From contig LR746265.1 of assembly GCA_902729315.2 (NCBI GenBank), positions 3,390,892-3,454,891 on the forward strand: a DNA stretch of 64,000 bases. The letters run 5' to 3'. Position numbers and translations under genes: made by a program. The notes below the pieces were generated by a model. The model had not been told where the DNA came from. It searched no databases and worked only from the letters and a program-made list of their open reading frames with translations. This document shows positions 23,386-35,315 of this stretch, in pieces. Position 1 is the first letter of the stretch; each line of letters starts with the position of its first letter. The stretch comes from Spirodela intermedia (Eukaryota; Streptophyta; Magnoliopsida; Alismatales; Araceae).

Positions 23386-24153
23386 TACGGGGTAGTTGTG
23401 GAAGCAGAACAGATCGTATTTAATCAGAGATGAAGTCTCCGACCCACCTGAGCAGCCGACTGCTGATCCCCGGGACATCCGACTCGCTGCTCCGTCAAGC
23501 TGAGAAGTCCCTGTCGGGGCGCGGCTTTCATGTGTTCGGCTTGTCAAGATGCTGAGCATATCCAGTAAATCTCCAGGAACCGACGCGATCGGGTCAGATG
23601 TGGGCCCACTTTGACCGTTTCTCACGTAGAACCCAAGAGAAGATATACATCTAAATAAATAAATACATAATGGGAGAGAGAGAGAGAGAGGACTGGGCCA
23701 GGTCGGACTGGGTCAACTTTTCCATCCGAACTTGGCTTCGAGGCTCAGTGATCCATTGGCAATTTCAGTCAGAACCATGTGAATTCCGTTATATTACCAA
23801 AGGGTAGTCAAAGCCGTTGACATTGGAGGAGTCAACAGCAATTATCGGGCTTTGGGCTTTCAAGCTGGGGCTGAGAAAAGATCTGCTGTCGTTATGGGCC
23901 GAGTCCGTTTTAAAATTGAGAACTTTCATCTTCCAAAACAGGCTTGCAGGAGATTTGATTAGTCACCCTCTGGAGATTGACCAAAGTCCGAAACGGTCAA
24001 CGGCCCAAGAGCCCTGCTGCTCACGGCCCAAAGCACTCCAGCAGACGGAGAACCTTCGTTTCCCTCCTTGAGACGGCAGCTTCTCGGAAGACCAGAGGCT
24101 CGTTACTGGTTTATCGGCAGAGAAGACGAGGGCCGTCAGCTCTCGGGAGGAAG
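23386..24153. other. Spacer upstream of the QPT gene
   Basis: No gene recognised. It holds a short GA run (23672-23690) and several GTCAAC/GTTGAC words (for example near 23708, 23816, 23832 and 23995). It should contain the promoters of the QPT gene (rightward) and the second DC1 gene (leftward). Confidence 0.55.
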
Positions 24154-27100
24154 ATGTTCGCAGTCTCCTCGTCGCGTAGTCTGTGCCGTCCGAGCACCAA
24201 TTACCTATCTCGTTCAACGGAGCGTTCACCCCGATCGTTTATAAGGTCCCCATCTCCCGCCAGCTATGGTTTGGTACTCCACTGCGACGATGTTTGCTTG
24301 AATGATCTGCCCTTCGATTTCGCAGCTTTAAGCGGCAGGGAATCACGTCGGTTTCTGCGGTCGACATGGAGAAGGCCGACCTCTCGGTCCCTTCGACGAC
24401 GATAGAGCCGCCTTTCCATCCCACGTACGACATGAAGACAGTCATCGGGCTCGCTCTCGCGGAGGACGCTGGGGACCGAGGTCCCTCCTCTGGCTCTCTA
24501 CGCTACCAGACCTCGAATTTTTTTACTTAGGTTTTGATCCTCGATTTTAATGGCGGATGTATGCGCGAGACGAGCATGGCCAACCTTTTTTGTTTGCTTT
24601 ATTCTTCAATTCAAGCTGGCTTTCTGAGATCTTGCTCCAAGTGAATTTTCTTTTCTGGAATTGGCTGCTGTACTTGGTTGAAGCAGGCGATGTGTGAACT
24701 GTGTGAGTGGTCGCTATATAAGGCAGTATATCGCGTTCCTTCGGATGGCACTGTATGGTGGCATCTTGTGGGACTAGACTAGACCTTCCATACGGAGATG
24801 GTGATGGGATATATTTGGTGCCCACTTATGATGGTTATGTACCATTTTCGATTGATGATTTTTTCAGTTTAGGGGGTTCACATTGGCGAAACGAATATAG
24901 AAGACTCCAATTTTCTGTGCAGATTTGGTTCGTCCATTAAAATATATATAATATGTATGTATGCTTGATGTAAGAACAGTACATTTTGCTAGCGATTGAA
25001 GTAATGAGGCTCCATTTACATTTTTTCATGAATGAAATTTCCATAGTGAGGAGATTGAACAGATGAAGTGATGTTTAACCATTTTGATCAGAAATTGTGC
25101 TGGAAATGGCCAAAAAGAATACTCCGGTGAAGAAGATGGTGTTTGCTGACTTTTTTTTTCTTTTTTTCCGTTATTTGAAATGCACCTTGCCTGTTATTGT
25201 CTTATGATGGTTGTCTTAAAGAGGTTTTTCTTCTGAGCTATGTGCGCTGAAGTGCAGGTGATGTGACTTGTATGGCGACCATTCCAGCCGATACAGAAGC
25301 AGAAGCACACTTCATAGCTAAGGAGGATGGTGTTATTGCAGGAGTTGCTCTCTCGGAGATCATATTTAATGAGGTTGATCCGTCTCTAGAGGTAATGGAC
25401 TTTTATGAAATCAGGCTGAATTAGCCCATGAAACGTATCTTAATTGCCTTCTCTTTTATTTGATGAAGCTCGAATGGTTGGTGAAGGATGGAAATTATAT
25501 TCATAGAGGCTACCAATTTGGCAAAGTTTCTGGTAAAAATCGTGATCCCAGTAAATATTTTCTCGCCCATTCCTATAGAAAACTTATCGCCATCGTGTTC
25601 ATTATTTGGAGGGCGTGCACGCAGCATTATTGTGGCAGAAAGAGTTGTGCTTAACTTTATGCAAAGGATGAGTGGAATAGCAACGCTTACCAAGGTATGC
25701 TTCTACTACGAATCTTCAAGGCATGCATGGAGAAGAATTTTTTTCTGCTGTTTACATTTAATGAAATCTCTTTGACAATTTTCTTCCAGTTGTGTTGTTT
25801 AGGTAACAGATTATTCACATAATCTTATGTTTGATCCACATAAACTGCATGTGATAGGTGATTCACCCCTTTTTTTTCCTTGATTTCTCCCTATTTCGCA
25901 TTCTTCATCCCTGTTTAGGAATTCGGGAATATGTAGGTGGCGATCACCTTCCCTGAAGCAACTCCCGGAGATGGTAGACAATTGTATATGCATCATAAAT
26001 GTATAAATGTGTGCGTGCATGTAAGTTCTTACATTGAATGTGCTTAGATATCAATGTACTTGTGAATAAATGGTATGGGTGGGCATGCTCTCATTCGTAT
26101 AAGGTAATCGAGTTTCCTTTCTGTTTGTGGACATTCAGCTTTCCCACCTTACAGTATCACACTGTCTTCATCATTGTCATGAACCGCTGCCCCCACACAA
26201 GGACATGCCGTCGATTTTTGTTATTATTATGCATAAAAAATTTCACTCCCAGCATAGTCAGCATGTCAGAAGCATTTAAGATGGTTCTGTATTATGCACG
26301 TAAATGTCATAGTTGCCTCTTAAAGGTGGAAATTGGTATATAAAAAAGGCTCTAAGTTGATAGTACATCCATAGAAAAATCAGATGGAATTCATAGCGAT
26401 AGAATAATCGCTTGAATTTTTAGATAACTACTGTTATGAGTTGGAATGTCAGAACAGTCTTTGTCAGGCTACTTTCAATCAAATGAGTAGTACTAAATGA
26501 CGTCATAAATGAATGCACCGTCATAAGTGAGGCCAATATAGTGACTAAGAACACTAGAACGATCAGAGCTGATAAACCGCAAACTATATGTAAAGAGCTC
26601 CAATGAGCGGATTTTTTTGGCAAAAGGGCAGCAGATTGTGTAAACGAGTCAATCAGAAGCCAAAAAGAGGATGGTTTCAGGACTGGATCAGCCTTGGCCT
26701 TTTTCTGCTCTAGGGATCTTTGGACCCAGCTCAGTCTATGCGCGATCGGTTCTTCCTGGTTTAGTAAAAGATACTTAATCCATTTGGAAGCCATCAGAGA
26801 AAGTCTTCCTCTTGCTGGATCCAGGTTGATTGTGATTGGGTGTAACTATTTTTAGAGTGTCCATTTATGGACGGTTCTTCACTTGGTTTTAGTCCGTCAC
26901 TTAGATTCAATCTGATCAAGCTAGCTGGTATTATTTTCCAGCAAGACCCATCCCTTCCTCGTATGAAGGTCGAGGATAGAAAGTGTTCTCTTTCTTAAGG
27001 AGGTGGGTTATTTTATATGAAGGGGCTAAGAGGGTTAGACCACAGAGATGGATGGGTTGGTGAAATCCTGTTTGAGAGAACTTCCAAAATCGGAAGAAGT

Positions 27101-28047
27101 GGCTCTCAATGAAATCCTGGACCGACCTGCTCTAGCAATGGGGCCCCAAGCCTTTCGCAGTCGAAGCTGATCTGGTGAGCTCTAGCTCGAGTCCAGCCAT
27201 CGCATAAAACTCCTAAAAATGTTGGGAAAGTGTTTCTTGGCGCTTTGTTCTTCACCTTATTTCCTGTGCAGAATAATCAGCTACAACTTATTAATTGGAT
27301 CTTACAACCCACAAAGGAATTTATTAGAGGTCAATGATCATCTGGAATGCGAGCAGTGGGAAGCTGTAAAACTTGCTTCTTTTTTTGTTGCTGTATTTAA
27401 TGACGAAAATGTTAAATCTTGATGTGGTGTGAATGTCAGGGGAGATGATGATGATTCAGACGGAGCTTTGCCCTTAATTTTAATCTTATAGAACATACCC
27501 AACGAGATGTTTCATTTTTTTTCAGGCCATGGCCAGTGCAGCTCACCCAGCTTGCATTTTAGAGACGAGGAAAACTGCGCCAGGTCTACGTTTGGTGGAT
27601 AAGTGGGCGGTGCCTATCCTGTTTATTGCTCATGATTGTAATTTTTAGGCTGTGCTGTATGTTTCTGGCCCTTAATTCTTGAGCTGGATGCCTCTCCGCA
27701 GGTGCTGATTGGCGGGGGAAAGAATCACCGGATGGGCCTGTTTGACATGGCAATGATAAAAGATAACCATATTTCAGTTGCAGGGGGTGTCACTGAAGCC
27801 ATCAGATCAGTTGATCAGTTCTTAAGACAAAATGAACTCCAGATGGAAGTTGAGGTGCGCCTGTCTCGACTTCTCAGGCTCATCTGATGATTAGAATCTT
27901 ACGAGTATCAACACCCCTCTAGCTTACATACGCATCTCTCATTTTTTTTATTTCACGCAAACATCTCTCATTCGGATGTGTGACTGGGTGAGATCTCGCC
28001 TCATACTTCTCAGTATATGATCAAAACTTAAAACTTGATGATCTTTC

Positions 28048-28101
<54 letters not shown>

Positions 28102-29296
28102 TCCATCTCAAAGCTTTGGCTTTCTAAAATGGACCCATTTCTAACGTTTTCTTGGACTCAAAATTGAGCGTTTGATGTTATTCTTACCTTAATCTAGGAA
28201 GTGCTGCAAAGAAAGGCTGATATATTCTCATCGAACCCAGACGAAGTTTTTCGTTCCCGTTGTCTCTTTGATGTTGTCTTGTGTTCTTGTTAGATGTTGA
28301 CGGGCCGCTTGTATGAATTCTCTTTCTAGATCGAGACCAGAACCCTGCAAGAAGTGGAGAATGTGCTGCAATATGCATCCCAAAACAAGACGTCGTTGAC
28401 TCGAATCATGCTGGACAATATGGTCGTTCCCCTCCCAGGTGGCGACGTTGATGTCTCCATGCTGAAGGATGCTGTTGACTTGATAAAGGGAAGATTCGAG
28501 ACCGAGGTATCTTCATGAATATGCTGTGCATTGCATTCAACTTGCAAGAAAATCTTCTCATATTATCCCGTCCAGTTCTTCCTGTTCACTCTCTGCTTCC
28601 GGATTTCGGTAGGCTTCTGGAAACGTCACCCTCGATACGGTGAAGAAAATCGGATCAACCGGCGTCACCTACATTTCAAGGTATTCTCTAGAGTTTTCTC
28701 CTTAATCGAAACTGCTTCGGTTCTATCTTTCGGGACCCGCCCCCTTCTTAATCGGGAAGAAGTAGGTGAAAAAGGGAACAATGGTAGAGGATTTACAGGA
28801 TGAACATCACGGGAAATTACCAGGGAACTGTGGATATCGGCCAACCCGAATCATTCTTTTGCTCAGTCATTCTATCTCCCTTTAGAGTTTCTCTCTCTAG
28901 CTCCCTTTTCAAGGACAGGGTCCCCGGTGTTACATAGAAATATGGGCCTGATATTCACATCACTACTGAGGAATTGAGATCAAGAACTTGGATCAGCCTG
29001 TTGGTTTCTGTGACGCACCCGCTATGAACCCTTCGGACAAGGACCCTCGCTATGAAGTGAGGAGAGATAACTAAAGTGGGCAGAGATTGTGCGACATGGG
29101 TTCTCTCTCTCTCTCTCTCTCTCAAGCTATTCCTTATCACTCGTCAAAATTGAATGCTCCTTGAGCTTGTTCTTCGGTCTTTTGTTGTTGTCTTCTCAGC
29201 GGGGCGCTCACTCATTCGGTGAAGGCGCTCGATATCTCCCTCAAGATAGACACAGAGCTGGCCCTCGAAGTCGGACGACGCACTAAGCGAGCCTAA
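24154..29296 (+). CDS. QPT: Quinolinate phosphoribosyltransferase (nicotinate-nucleotide pyrophosphorylase)
   Basis: Ten exons: 24154-24245, 24326-24480, 25258-25391, 25469-25532, 25612-25694, 27526-27609, 27702-27854, 28330-28506, 28613-28680 and 29200-29296, for 368 codons plus stop. The enzyme joins quinolinate and PRPP to make nicotinate mononucleotide, CO2 and pyrophosphate in de novo NAD synthesis, in plastids in plants. Family blocks in order: [79 protein letters not shown] with MIKDNH (phosphoribosyl and quinolinate contacts), [10 protein letters not shown] and [19 protein letters not shown]. Exon 1 encodes a Ser/Arg-rich, acid-free leader that looks like a transit peptide. It is joined by a phase-2 intron and is less certain than the rest. 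An internal ATG at 24366 would give a leaderless form. Confidence 0.94.
28049..28098. repeat. (AG)n microsatellite in a QPT intron
   Basis: Twenty-five uninterrupted AG units in the intron between 27854 and 28330. Confidence 0.98.
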
Positions 29297-30431
29297 CTCA
29301 GACACGATCCCCTCACTCCCACCCCCCCAACCCCCATTTTCGTCGACTGGTTGTTTGAATTATACGGAGAGGACGTGGAATCTTCTTCGCGGTCTAGAAA
29401 TCGTGAGTCAACTTCCCCGACGTCATCTCTCTGTTCCTGCTGGGCAAAAGAAAACCCGGATAAAGCTTGTCGGCTATGAAAAGCAAGTTGAATTTTTGCT
29501 AAAGGCCCGTCTTTTCGGAAAGTCAACCCGACATTCATTGGGACTGCTTGCGGGGAGCTGAAGCGGCCAGAGAGAGAGAGAGGGTTGACGTTCACGGAGC
29601 TGTCGAATAAGAGACCACCGGCAAGCCTCCTCTCCGGGAGATCCCGTAGTTTGATCTGTGAATTGTACCACGATTATCAGGGCCGTCGTGCTTCATCCAT
29701 ATTCCTACGCGTGCCCCGCGGATAAGCGGATAACAAGCCGTCTCTTTTTCCCTGGGATAGGTTTGACCATAGAGTTCTGAAGGTCAGCGCCGCCTCTGCC
29801 ATGTGGGAGGCGATGAGCCCAACTTCGTGGCCTCGTCCGCCAAAGTCATCGTTTTGCCAAAAAGGTTGCCCTTCGCTTTTGGGCAGCTGGACGTCGTCCT
29901 CGCTCACGGGCCACGTCTTCTCCGCTACCCACTGAACAACAGAAAGGGGGGTGAACACATGCATGGACAACAGCTGAAAGGCGAAACGCGTTCCTCATAT
30001 CGGGGCCTCCGATTATCACCCTTCTTATTTATATCTTTTATTGAATTATTTCTTATCCGTGAAGAAATGGAGAGTCAGGGAGACGCCATTTTTTGATTTA
30101 TTTGAGAATTTTTGCCTTTTCTGATTTCTACTTTGGAAGGCCCCGGAGAGTCAACTATCTCAGCGAATTTCCCAGGGCTATGGAGCGGCGACTCCCGGCA
30201 GCTCCACGGTTATATATGCTACGAGCTTCATGAGATGGAGGAACATCTCTCAGTTCAGGCAATTCCTCCCGCAGACAGAGGATGACCTCTGTCTACACCT
30301 CCACTTCGTCTCCTCCGAGCATCTGTTCCTTTGGAGGCTACATCCCCGGTTGATCTTCAGTTGCAGGGCTCTGGTTCGTCTTCTTCCTCGGAGACTTCCT
30401 CACCAGGGCTCCGCTGCGGAGGAAATGAGGG
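29297..30431. other. Spacer and promoter of the PP2C gene
   Basis: No gene recognised. A minus-strand frame of 98 codons at 29677-29970 and overlapping plus-strand frames show no family similarity. A TATATAT box lies at 30211, about 220 bp before the PP2C start. Confidence 0.5.
30211..30217 (+). promoter_or_regulatory. TATA box of the PP2C gene
   Basis: TATATAT follows a GC-rich stretch and lies 221 bp upstream of the PP2C start codon, implying a leader of about 190 nt. Confidence 0.5.
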
Positions 30432-32017
30432 ATGTTCTCGTGGATGGCAAGGATGGCGGCGGCGTGTTGGCGACCGGTCCGACGGTACGCGCGAATGAGC
30501 AAGGATGAGGAAGAGGACGACGCTCTGCTCTGGTCCAGGGACGTGGAGCGGCACTCGGGGGGGGAGTACTCCTTCGCCGTCGTCCAGGCCAACGAGTCCC
30601 TCGAGGACTACAGCCAGGTCGAAACAGGGCGCGACGCTATTTTCGTGGGGATCTACGACGGCCATGGCGGGCCGGACGCCTCGCGCTTCATCTCCGATCA
30701 CCTCTTCGTTCATTTGATGAGTGAGTCATCTCTTCTTCTTCTCCCTCCTCATCCTCCTCTTCTTCTTCTTGATTCCCCATATCAGGAAGTTCTTGTTCAT
30801 GTTGCAGGGCTTGCTCGGGAAGGAGGAACCATCTCCGAGGATATCATCAGGAGGGCGTTTTCTGCTACCGAGGAAGGATTCCTCGCCCTGGTGAGAAGAA
30901 CCCATGAAATAAAACCGCTGATGGCGGCTGTCGGGTCCTGCTGCTTGGTTGGGATCATCTGGAAAGGCACCCTATTCGCCGCCAACCTGGGAGATTCTCG
31001 AGCCGTCGTTGGACGTCTGGGTAGGTCAAACGCCATCATCGCCGAGCAGGTGACCGAAGAACACAACGCGAGCCTGGAGAGTGTCCGACGGGAGCTCATG
31101 GCCTCGCACCCTGATGATTCTCACATCGTCGTCCTCAGGCAGGGCGTGTGGCGCATCAAAGGCATCATACAGGTCAACCGCCTCTTGCTGGAATTTGACT
31201 TCTCTGTACTTCTCGAATTCCCCTGAAAAGGTTATAAATCTAGTTTCGTGCTCTGTCCTTGGGTATTTTATGCATTCATGAGACCCTTTCTAGCTTGTTC
31301 TTCAAAGATTAGGAATCTGACTGAAATATCCGAACACGGGTATCTAATTCACGCTGAATCTGTTTTTGAATCTGCGGTCTGGTATTTGATTCGTCGATCT
31401 TGAAGTTATCGTTTTGATCTCATCTCTGGTCTACTGCCTTAATTCGGCCTCCGCAGGTGTCGAGATCTATAGGCGATGCATACTTGAAGAGGCCAGAATT
31501 CCGCGTAGATCCATCGTTCCCCCGGTTCCGGCTGCCGGAGCCCCTCAGGCGACCCGTGCTCACGGCGGAGCCCGCCATATCCGTGAGGGTCCTGCGCCCG
31601 CAGGACAAGTTCTTGATCTTCGCTTCCGACGGCCTCTGGGAGCACCTGACGAACCAGGAAGCCGCTGAACTCGTTCACAAATACCCAAGAGCCGTACGTC
31701 GATACCGTCCGGAGACCTCCTTCTTCCCTCTCTTCTTCTGCTGATCCCCATTTCTCCGGGCGTTGCAGGGGATAGCGCGGAGGCTCGTCCGGAGGGCCCT
31801 GGAGGAGGCGATGCGAAAGAGGGAGATGAGGTATGAGGACCTCAAGAAGATCAAGAAGGAGGCACGCCGCTTCTTCCACGACGACATCACGGTGGTCGTC
31901 GTGTTCATCGACAGTGAGTTCTCGCCGGGACAAACCGCCGGAGGATGCCAGATGTCTGTCCGAGGCTTCGTCGATTCCGCCGGGCCCTCAGAATTTTCTA
32001 TATTGGATGGGATGTGA
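30432..32017 (+). CDS. Protein phosphatase 2C, clade D type
   Basis: Four exons: 30432-30720, 30808-31172, 31457-31693 and 31769-32017, encoding 379 residues. It is a Mn/Mg-dependent Ser/Thr phosphatase. Clade D members act at the plasma membrane on the proton ATPase and are inhibited by SAUR proteins in auxin-driven growth. Metal-binding and core motifs are intact: [80 protein letters not shown] and [11 protein letters not shown]. The N-terminus [16 protein letters not shown] resembles the short hydrophobic CW-x-P start of clade D, which supports 30432 over the Met further in. [20 protein letters not shown] is also clade-typical. The clade is assigned from remembered features, not from a tree. 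Confidence 0.95.
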
Positions 32018-32492
32018 GAGGAGGACGGGTTCAATCCATCGAACTGCATTTGTTTTGTAATATCTCCTCATTTGACGTAATCTCATACGATCTCGTATCA
32101 TTAGGCCGTCAATGATTCATGAAAATCCGAGATACCCATGTTGTTCGATCAGGATTTCGCAACCTTACCGGTAATAATCGGTAGATGAACAGCCTAACGA
32201 AGAAGACCTTTCATATTTACAGCCAAGGAGGGGGGGGGGCTCATTCAGTGCTCCGGCCCCCAGTCCGGAGATTTCCTCATTCCCTCATATCTGTTCATGT
32301 GGAAGGCCATGGCATCGGTAGGAATACCTTCCTTTTACAGTCGCCGGCGATTAATTCCCCCACCCAAGGTCGCAGCAGCCCTCGTGATGCACAGGAGGAG
32401 CTCTCCTCGACGCGCCTATAAAATGGCCTGCAGAAGCCTTTCAACGAGAGCACCCTCCTCCACCTCCCTTCTCTTCCGCGGGAGCATTTCCG
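32018..32492. other. Spacer and promoter of the STIG1-like gene
   Basis: No gene. Holds a TATA box at 32417 and a (G)n run near 32230. Confidence 0.6.
32417..32424 (+). promoter_or_regulatory. TATA box of the STIG1-like gene
   Basis: TATAAAAT preceded by GC-rich sequence, 76 bp before the start codon of the STIG1-like gene. This spacing predicts a leader of about 45 nt. Confidence 0.75.
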
Positions 32493-32915
32493 ATGAAGCC
32501 TCTCAGTCTCGCCGTCCTCTTGTTGATCCTAACGGCCTGGAGGATCGAAGGCAGCGGCGGCCCCGCCGCCGCCGACCCGCCACCCGGCGCCGGCGTAGCG
32601 GCGGAGGCCAGCGCGTGCAGCCCGGAGAAGCCGAGCGCGAAGCACCTGCGAAAACACCGCCGCGGCTGCGCCGGCCGGCATGGGGCATGCAGTGCGGTGT
32701 CGCCTCGCCATGTCTGCTGCTTTGGGCTCTACTGCCGCGACCTCTCCGGCGACCGGCTCAACTGCGGCGCCTGCGGGCGCAAGTGCGGCCTGGGGATGAG
32801 GTGCTGCGGCGGCGCCTGCGCCAACGTGCGGAGCGACCGACGCAACTGCGGACGGTGCGGGAAGGCCTGTCGGCACGACGAGAGTTGCACTGGCGGCCTC
32901 TGCGGCTACGCCTAG
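32493..32915 (+). CDS. STIG1-like secreted Cys-rich protein
   Basis: Intronless, 140 residues. A signal peptide is clear (MKPLSLAVLLLILTAWRIEG). The mature part is an Ala/Pro-rich spacer followed by a Cys-rich domain of the stigma-specific STIG1 family: HVCCFGLYC, GDRLNCGACGRKCGLGMRCCGG, RNCGRCGKAC and the C-terminal CTGGLCGYA. STIG1 family members are apoplastic. The tomato and petunia founders act at the stigma surface and in pollen tube growth, and others are expressed in vegetative tissues. An intronless structure is normal for the family. A strong TATA box sits 76 bp upstream. The specific role of this member cannot be read from the sequence. Confidence 0.92.
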   Translation: MKPLSLAVLLLILTAWRIEGSGGPAAADPPPGAGVAAEASACSPEKPSAKHLRKHRRGCAGRHGACSAVSPRHVCCFGLYCRDLSGDRLNCGACGRKCGLGMRCCGGACANVRSDRRNCGRCGKACRHDESCTGGLCGYA

Positions 32916-33481
32916 CGCGGTGCAGGTCGCAGCCACGAAGCAAATAAAAGGGACCGGGAAGGAGGAGCCCTTCCTCCCGCCTGAAAAAGTCAACCCATCT
33001 ACATAACGGCTGGTTAATCTGTATAAGCAGCATATTATCTAAGTTAAAACTTGGTCTAATTGGGGTTTAGGATGGCGGGGGAACCGGCGGACAGGTGGCC
33101 CCATCGTAGCCGTCCGCTGATCGAATCACGGTCATCGAGGAGAGAGAGAGAGGAGCGTTTTCTGCTCTATAAATAGCTCGCTTTTCCGTGGCTTCGGCTG
33201 GGTTCTGAGTCGAGCTTACCCTTCCGGCCAGACGAGCGGCGGCAGAAGATATCCGTCTTCGGAGGCGCGCGGCGGCGCCGTCGTCTACCCTGCTCTTTTT
33301 TTTTTCCTCCTGTTTTGGATTTGCTCTCCGCGTGGGGCCCTGGGTGAAGGATACGGTTTCTTCTGCTGTTGATTAATCCCTAGCCGGGGGGAAACCTAGA
33401 TCCCTCATCGCCTGATCGCACGGATTTTTCGTTGCAGAGAGAAGGGGGTTTTGTTATTCTGATTTGTTTCTTGCTGATCTA
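32916..33481. other. Promoter and leader of the intronless gene at 33482
   Basis: No gene. Contains a TATA box at 33168-33175 and a leader of about 280 nt. A pyrimidine-rich GTTGCAG at 33431-33437 could be a 3' splice site of a leader intron, but no matching donor is certain. Confidence 0.5.
33168..33175 (+). promoter_or_regulatory. TATA box
   Basis: TATAAATA, preceded by a GA tract (33138-33152), lies 314 bp upstream of the start at 33482. A long GC-rich leader follows. Confidence 0.65.
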
Positions 33482-34471
33482 ATGAATGATCCGTCGCAGA
33501 TGATGAACGGGAACTATGGAATCTGGCCGCCGCCGATCCCCCCGCCTGGCGCGGTGGACGATCCGATGAGCCTTGGGAGACCTAGGCCGGTGTTCTTCGC
33601 CGCCGGCCCCAATCCTGCTGGTAGGGTGAATTGGAAGAGCAAGAAGGCAGTGGGTAAGCGGAAGAAGGCAGCCGAAGCTGCGGCAGCGGCTGCCGTCGCC
33701 GGTGAAGCGGGTGGTGCCCCGGGCGCCGGCATGTCCGGCAGTAGGCCGACGAGTCTGAACGATCCGCAGTTCCAGAACCATGCGAGATTTCGTAGGTTCT
33801 ACCCCAAGAAGAAGTTCCCTCGATTCGCCCCCTTCGCCCCGCTGAACACCACCTCGTTCCTCATTCGTGCAAAGAAGGCCGGCGGAATCGCGTCCCTCGT
33901 CTCCCCCTGCCCTGTGACCCCTGCGATACTCCCGACCCCCCAGCTCTCCCCTTCCAGAGAGTTCCTGGTGGACATGGCCAAGGAGGAGTGGGGCGTCGAC
34001 GGGTATGGATCCATGAAAGGGTTTATCAGGCTCCGATCGCCCACAGGAAACGATATCAGAGGAGAAGACGACGACGATGCAGAGGAGGGATCGAGCGGCA
34101 GCGATGTGGAGGAGCACGTCGAGGTGGAGCGGCGGCTGGATCATGATCTGAGCAGGTTCGTGATGGTGTACCCGCACCTCGGCGACGAGCGGATTGCGCC
34201 GGCGTATCTCTCGGGGAACAGGATGGACGACCACGACGCGCAGATCTCCCATCTGGAGGAGGAGAACCTCACACTGAAGGAGAGGCTCTTCCTGATGGAG
34301 AGGGAGATGAGGGATCTGAGCAGGAGGCTACGGCGGCTGGAGACGCGGCGCAGAGGACAGGAGAGCATCCACCACGACCACAGCAGCAGCAACAACTCCA
34401 GACTCAACGAAACAGCCGCGGAAGACGACGGCGGCGACGAGGTGTCATCGAGGAAGAGCACAGCAGATTGA
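33482..34471 (+). CDS. Conserved plant protein with HEXIM-like layout, function unknown
   Basis: Intronless, 329 residues; I do not recognise a characterised family. Visible parts: a Pro-rich start (GIWPPPIPPPGAVDD); a Lys/Ala block (residues 51-75, KSKKAVGKRKK); a very basic stretch (102-116, RFRRFYPKKKFPRF) running directly into APFAPLNTTSFLIRAKK (P120 to L127 is PLNTTSFL); a conserved-looking SPSREFLVDMAKEEWGVDGYGSMKG; an acidic run (about 195-213, GEDDDDAEEGSSGSDVEE); and a coiled coil (251-296, AQISHLEEENLTLKERLF) with a polar tail. Basic motif, then P-x-NTT-x-FL, then acidic region, then coiled coil is the order found in animal HEXIM proteins. The resemblance is my inference, not an established assignment. 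Codon use and GC content match the neighbouring real genes. The start at 33482 is the first ATG in frame. Confidence 0.82.
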   Translation: MNDPSQMMNGNYGIWPPPIPPPGAVDDPMSLGRPRPVFFAAGPNPAGRVNWKSKKAVGKRKKAAEAAAAAAVAGEAGGAPGAGMSGSRPTSLNDPQFQNHARFRRFYPKKKFPRFAPFAPLNTTSFLIRAKKAGGIASLVSPCPVTPAILPTPQLSPSREFLVDMAKEEWGVDGYGSMKGFIRLRSPTGNDIRGEDDDDAEEGSSGSDVEEHVEVERRLDHDLSRFVMVYPHLGDERIAPAYLSGNRMDDHDAQISHLEEENLTLKERLFLMEREMRDLSRRLRRLETRRRGQESIHHDHSSSNNSRLNETAAEDDGGDEVSSRKSTAD

Positions 34472-35315
34472 CCCGATCGATCGAGCTCTCCCACCCCACC
34501 ATTTTCTCCTTTCTGGTCCTGTACATAGCTCTTCAGTACCAAGGAACCTGATTCCGTTCAATCTGGCCTCTCGTGAGAATGATCTGTAGCCTCCGTCTTT
34601 CCCAGATCCTCGGAGATCGGCTCCGAACGGCATGTCGTTGTTGTCGACGACGATCTTCGGCATCTGGGTTAACCCAAAAAAACCTGATTTCTTCGCTTTC
34701 TCCCGAATAATTTTCATTTTTCAGAATTTTTATTTTTGCCGCCTGTTTGGACGTAGCATATTTCGGATATATGTTTTATTTTCTCTAGTAATGATCGCCG
34801 CAGATGATCCTCTCTCGACAGTACCCGAAGATGGGCCATGGAAGTCAACGAGCGTAAATGCCACATTATACACTCCACTTTGCTAAAATCTACGCTAATG
34901 AGTTCGATCGGAAGTAGGAAGTCAACTCCTCGGCCCAGATGACTGCGGAGTCAACTTAGGTCGAACTGACAGATGTTGGAGCGGATTGCCTGCTAATCTC
35001 GTGGCAGTAGGGTATAATGTGATGATTAAGAAGGCGATTAGCATTTTTTTATCAAGGTCATAAAGCTGACCAAGGTACGAAGAGCGGGTAAACGGACTGG
35101 GGTCGTCTTCCCACGGTTGGCGCAGAGCGGCCTCCGATGATTGCGTTGCTGGAGAGTTGGGGATGAACCAGATCGGGTATGGGGGAGCGGTCCAGATGGG
35201 TTTGAGAGGAGGGGGCTGATTACTGCACGCGTCGTCTCGAGCTGGGGATCCGGCAGAGGGAGCATAAGGTCTTCGTTGGGGAACGCTGATCGAGCCGTAG
35301 GGAGGAGGGGAAGGA
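34472..35315. other. Spacer, no gene recognised
   Basis: No coding region supported. The GTCAAC word recurs at about 34836, 34926 and 34952. Confidence 0.55.

Noticed and set aside
29677-29970. Minus-strand frame of 97 codons before the PP2C gene
   Set aside because: No recognisable domain, no splice or promoter context, and overlapping open frames on the other strand.
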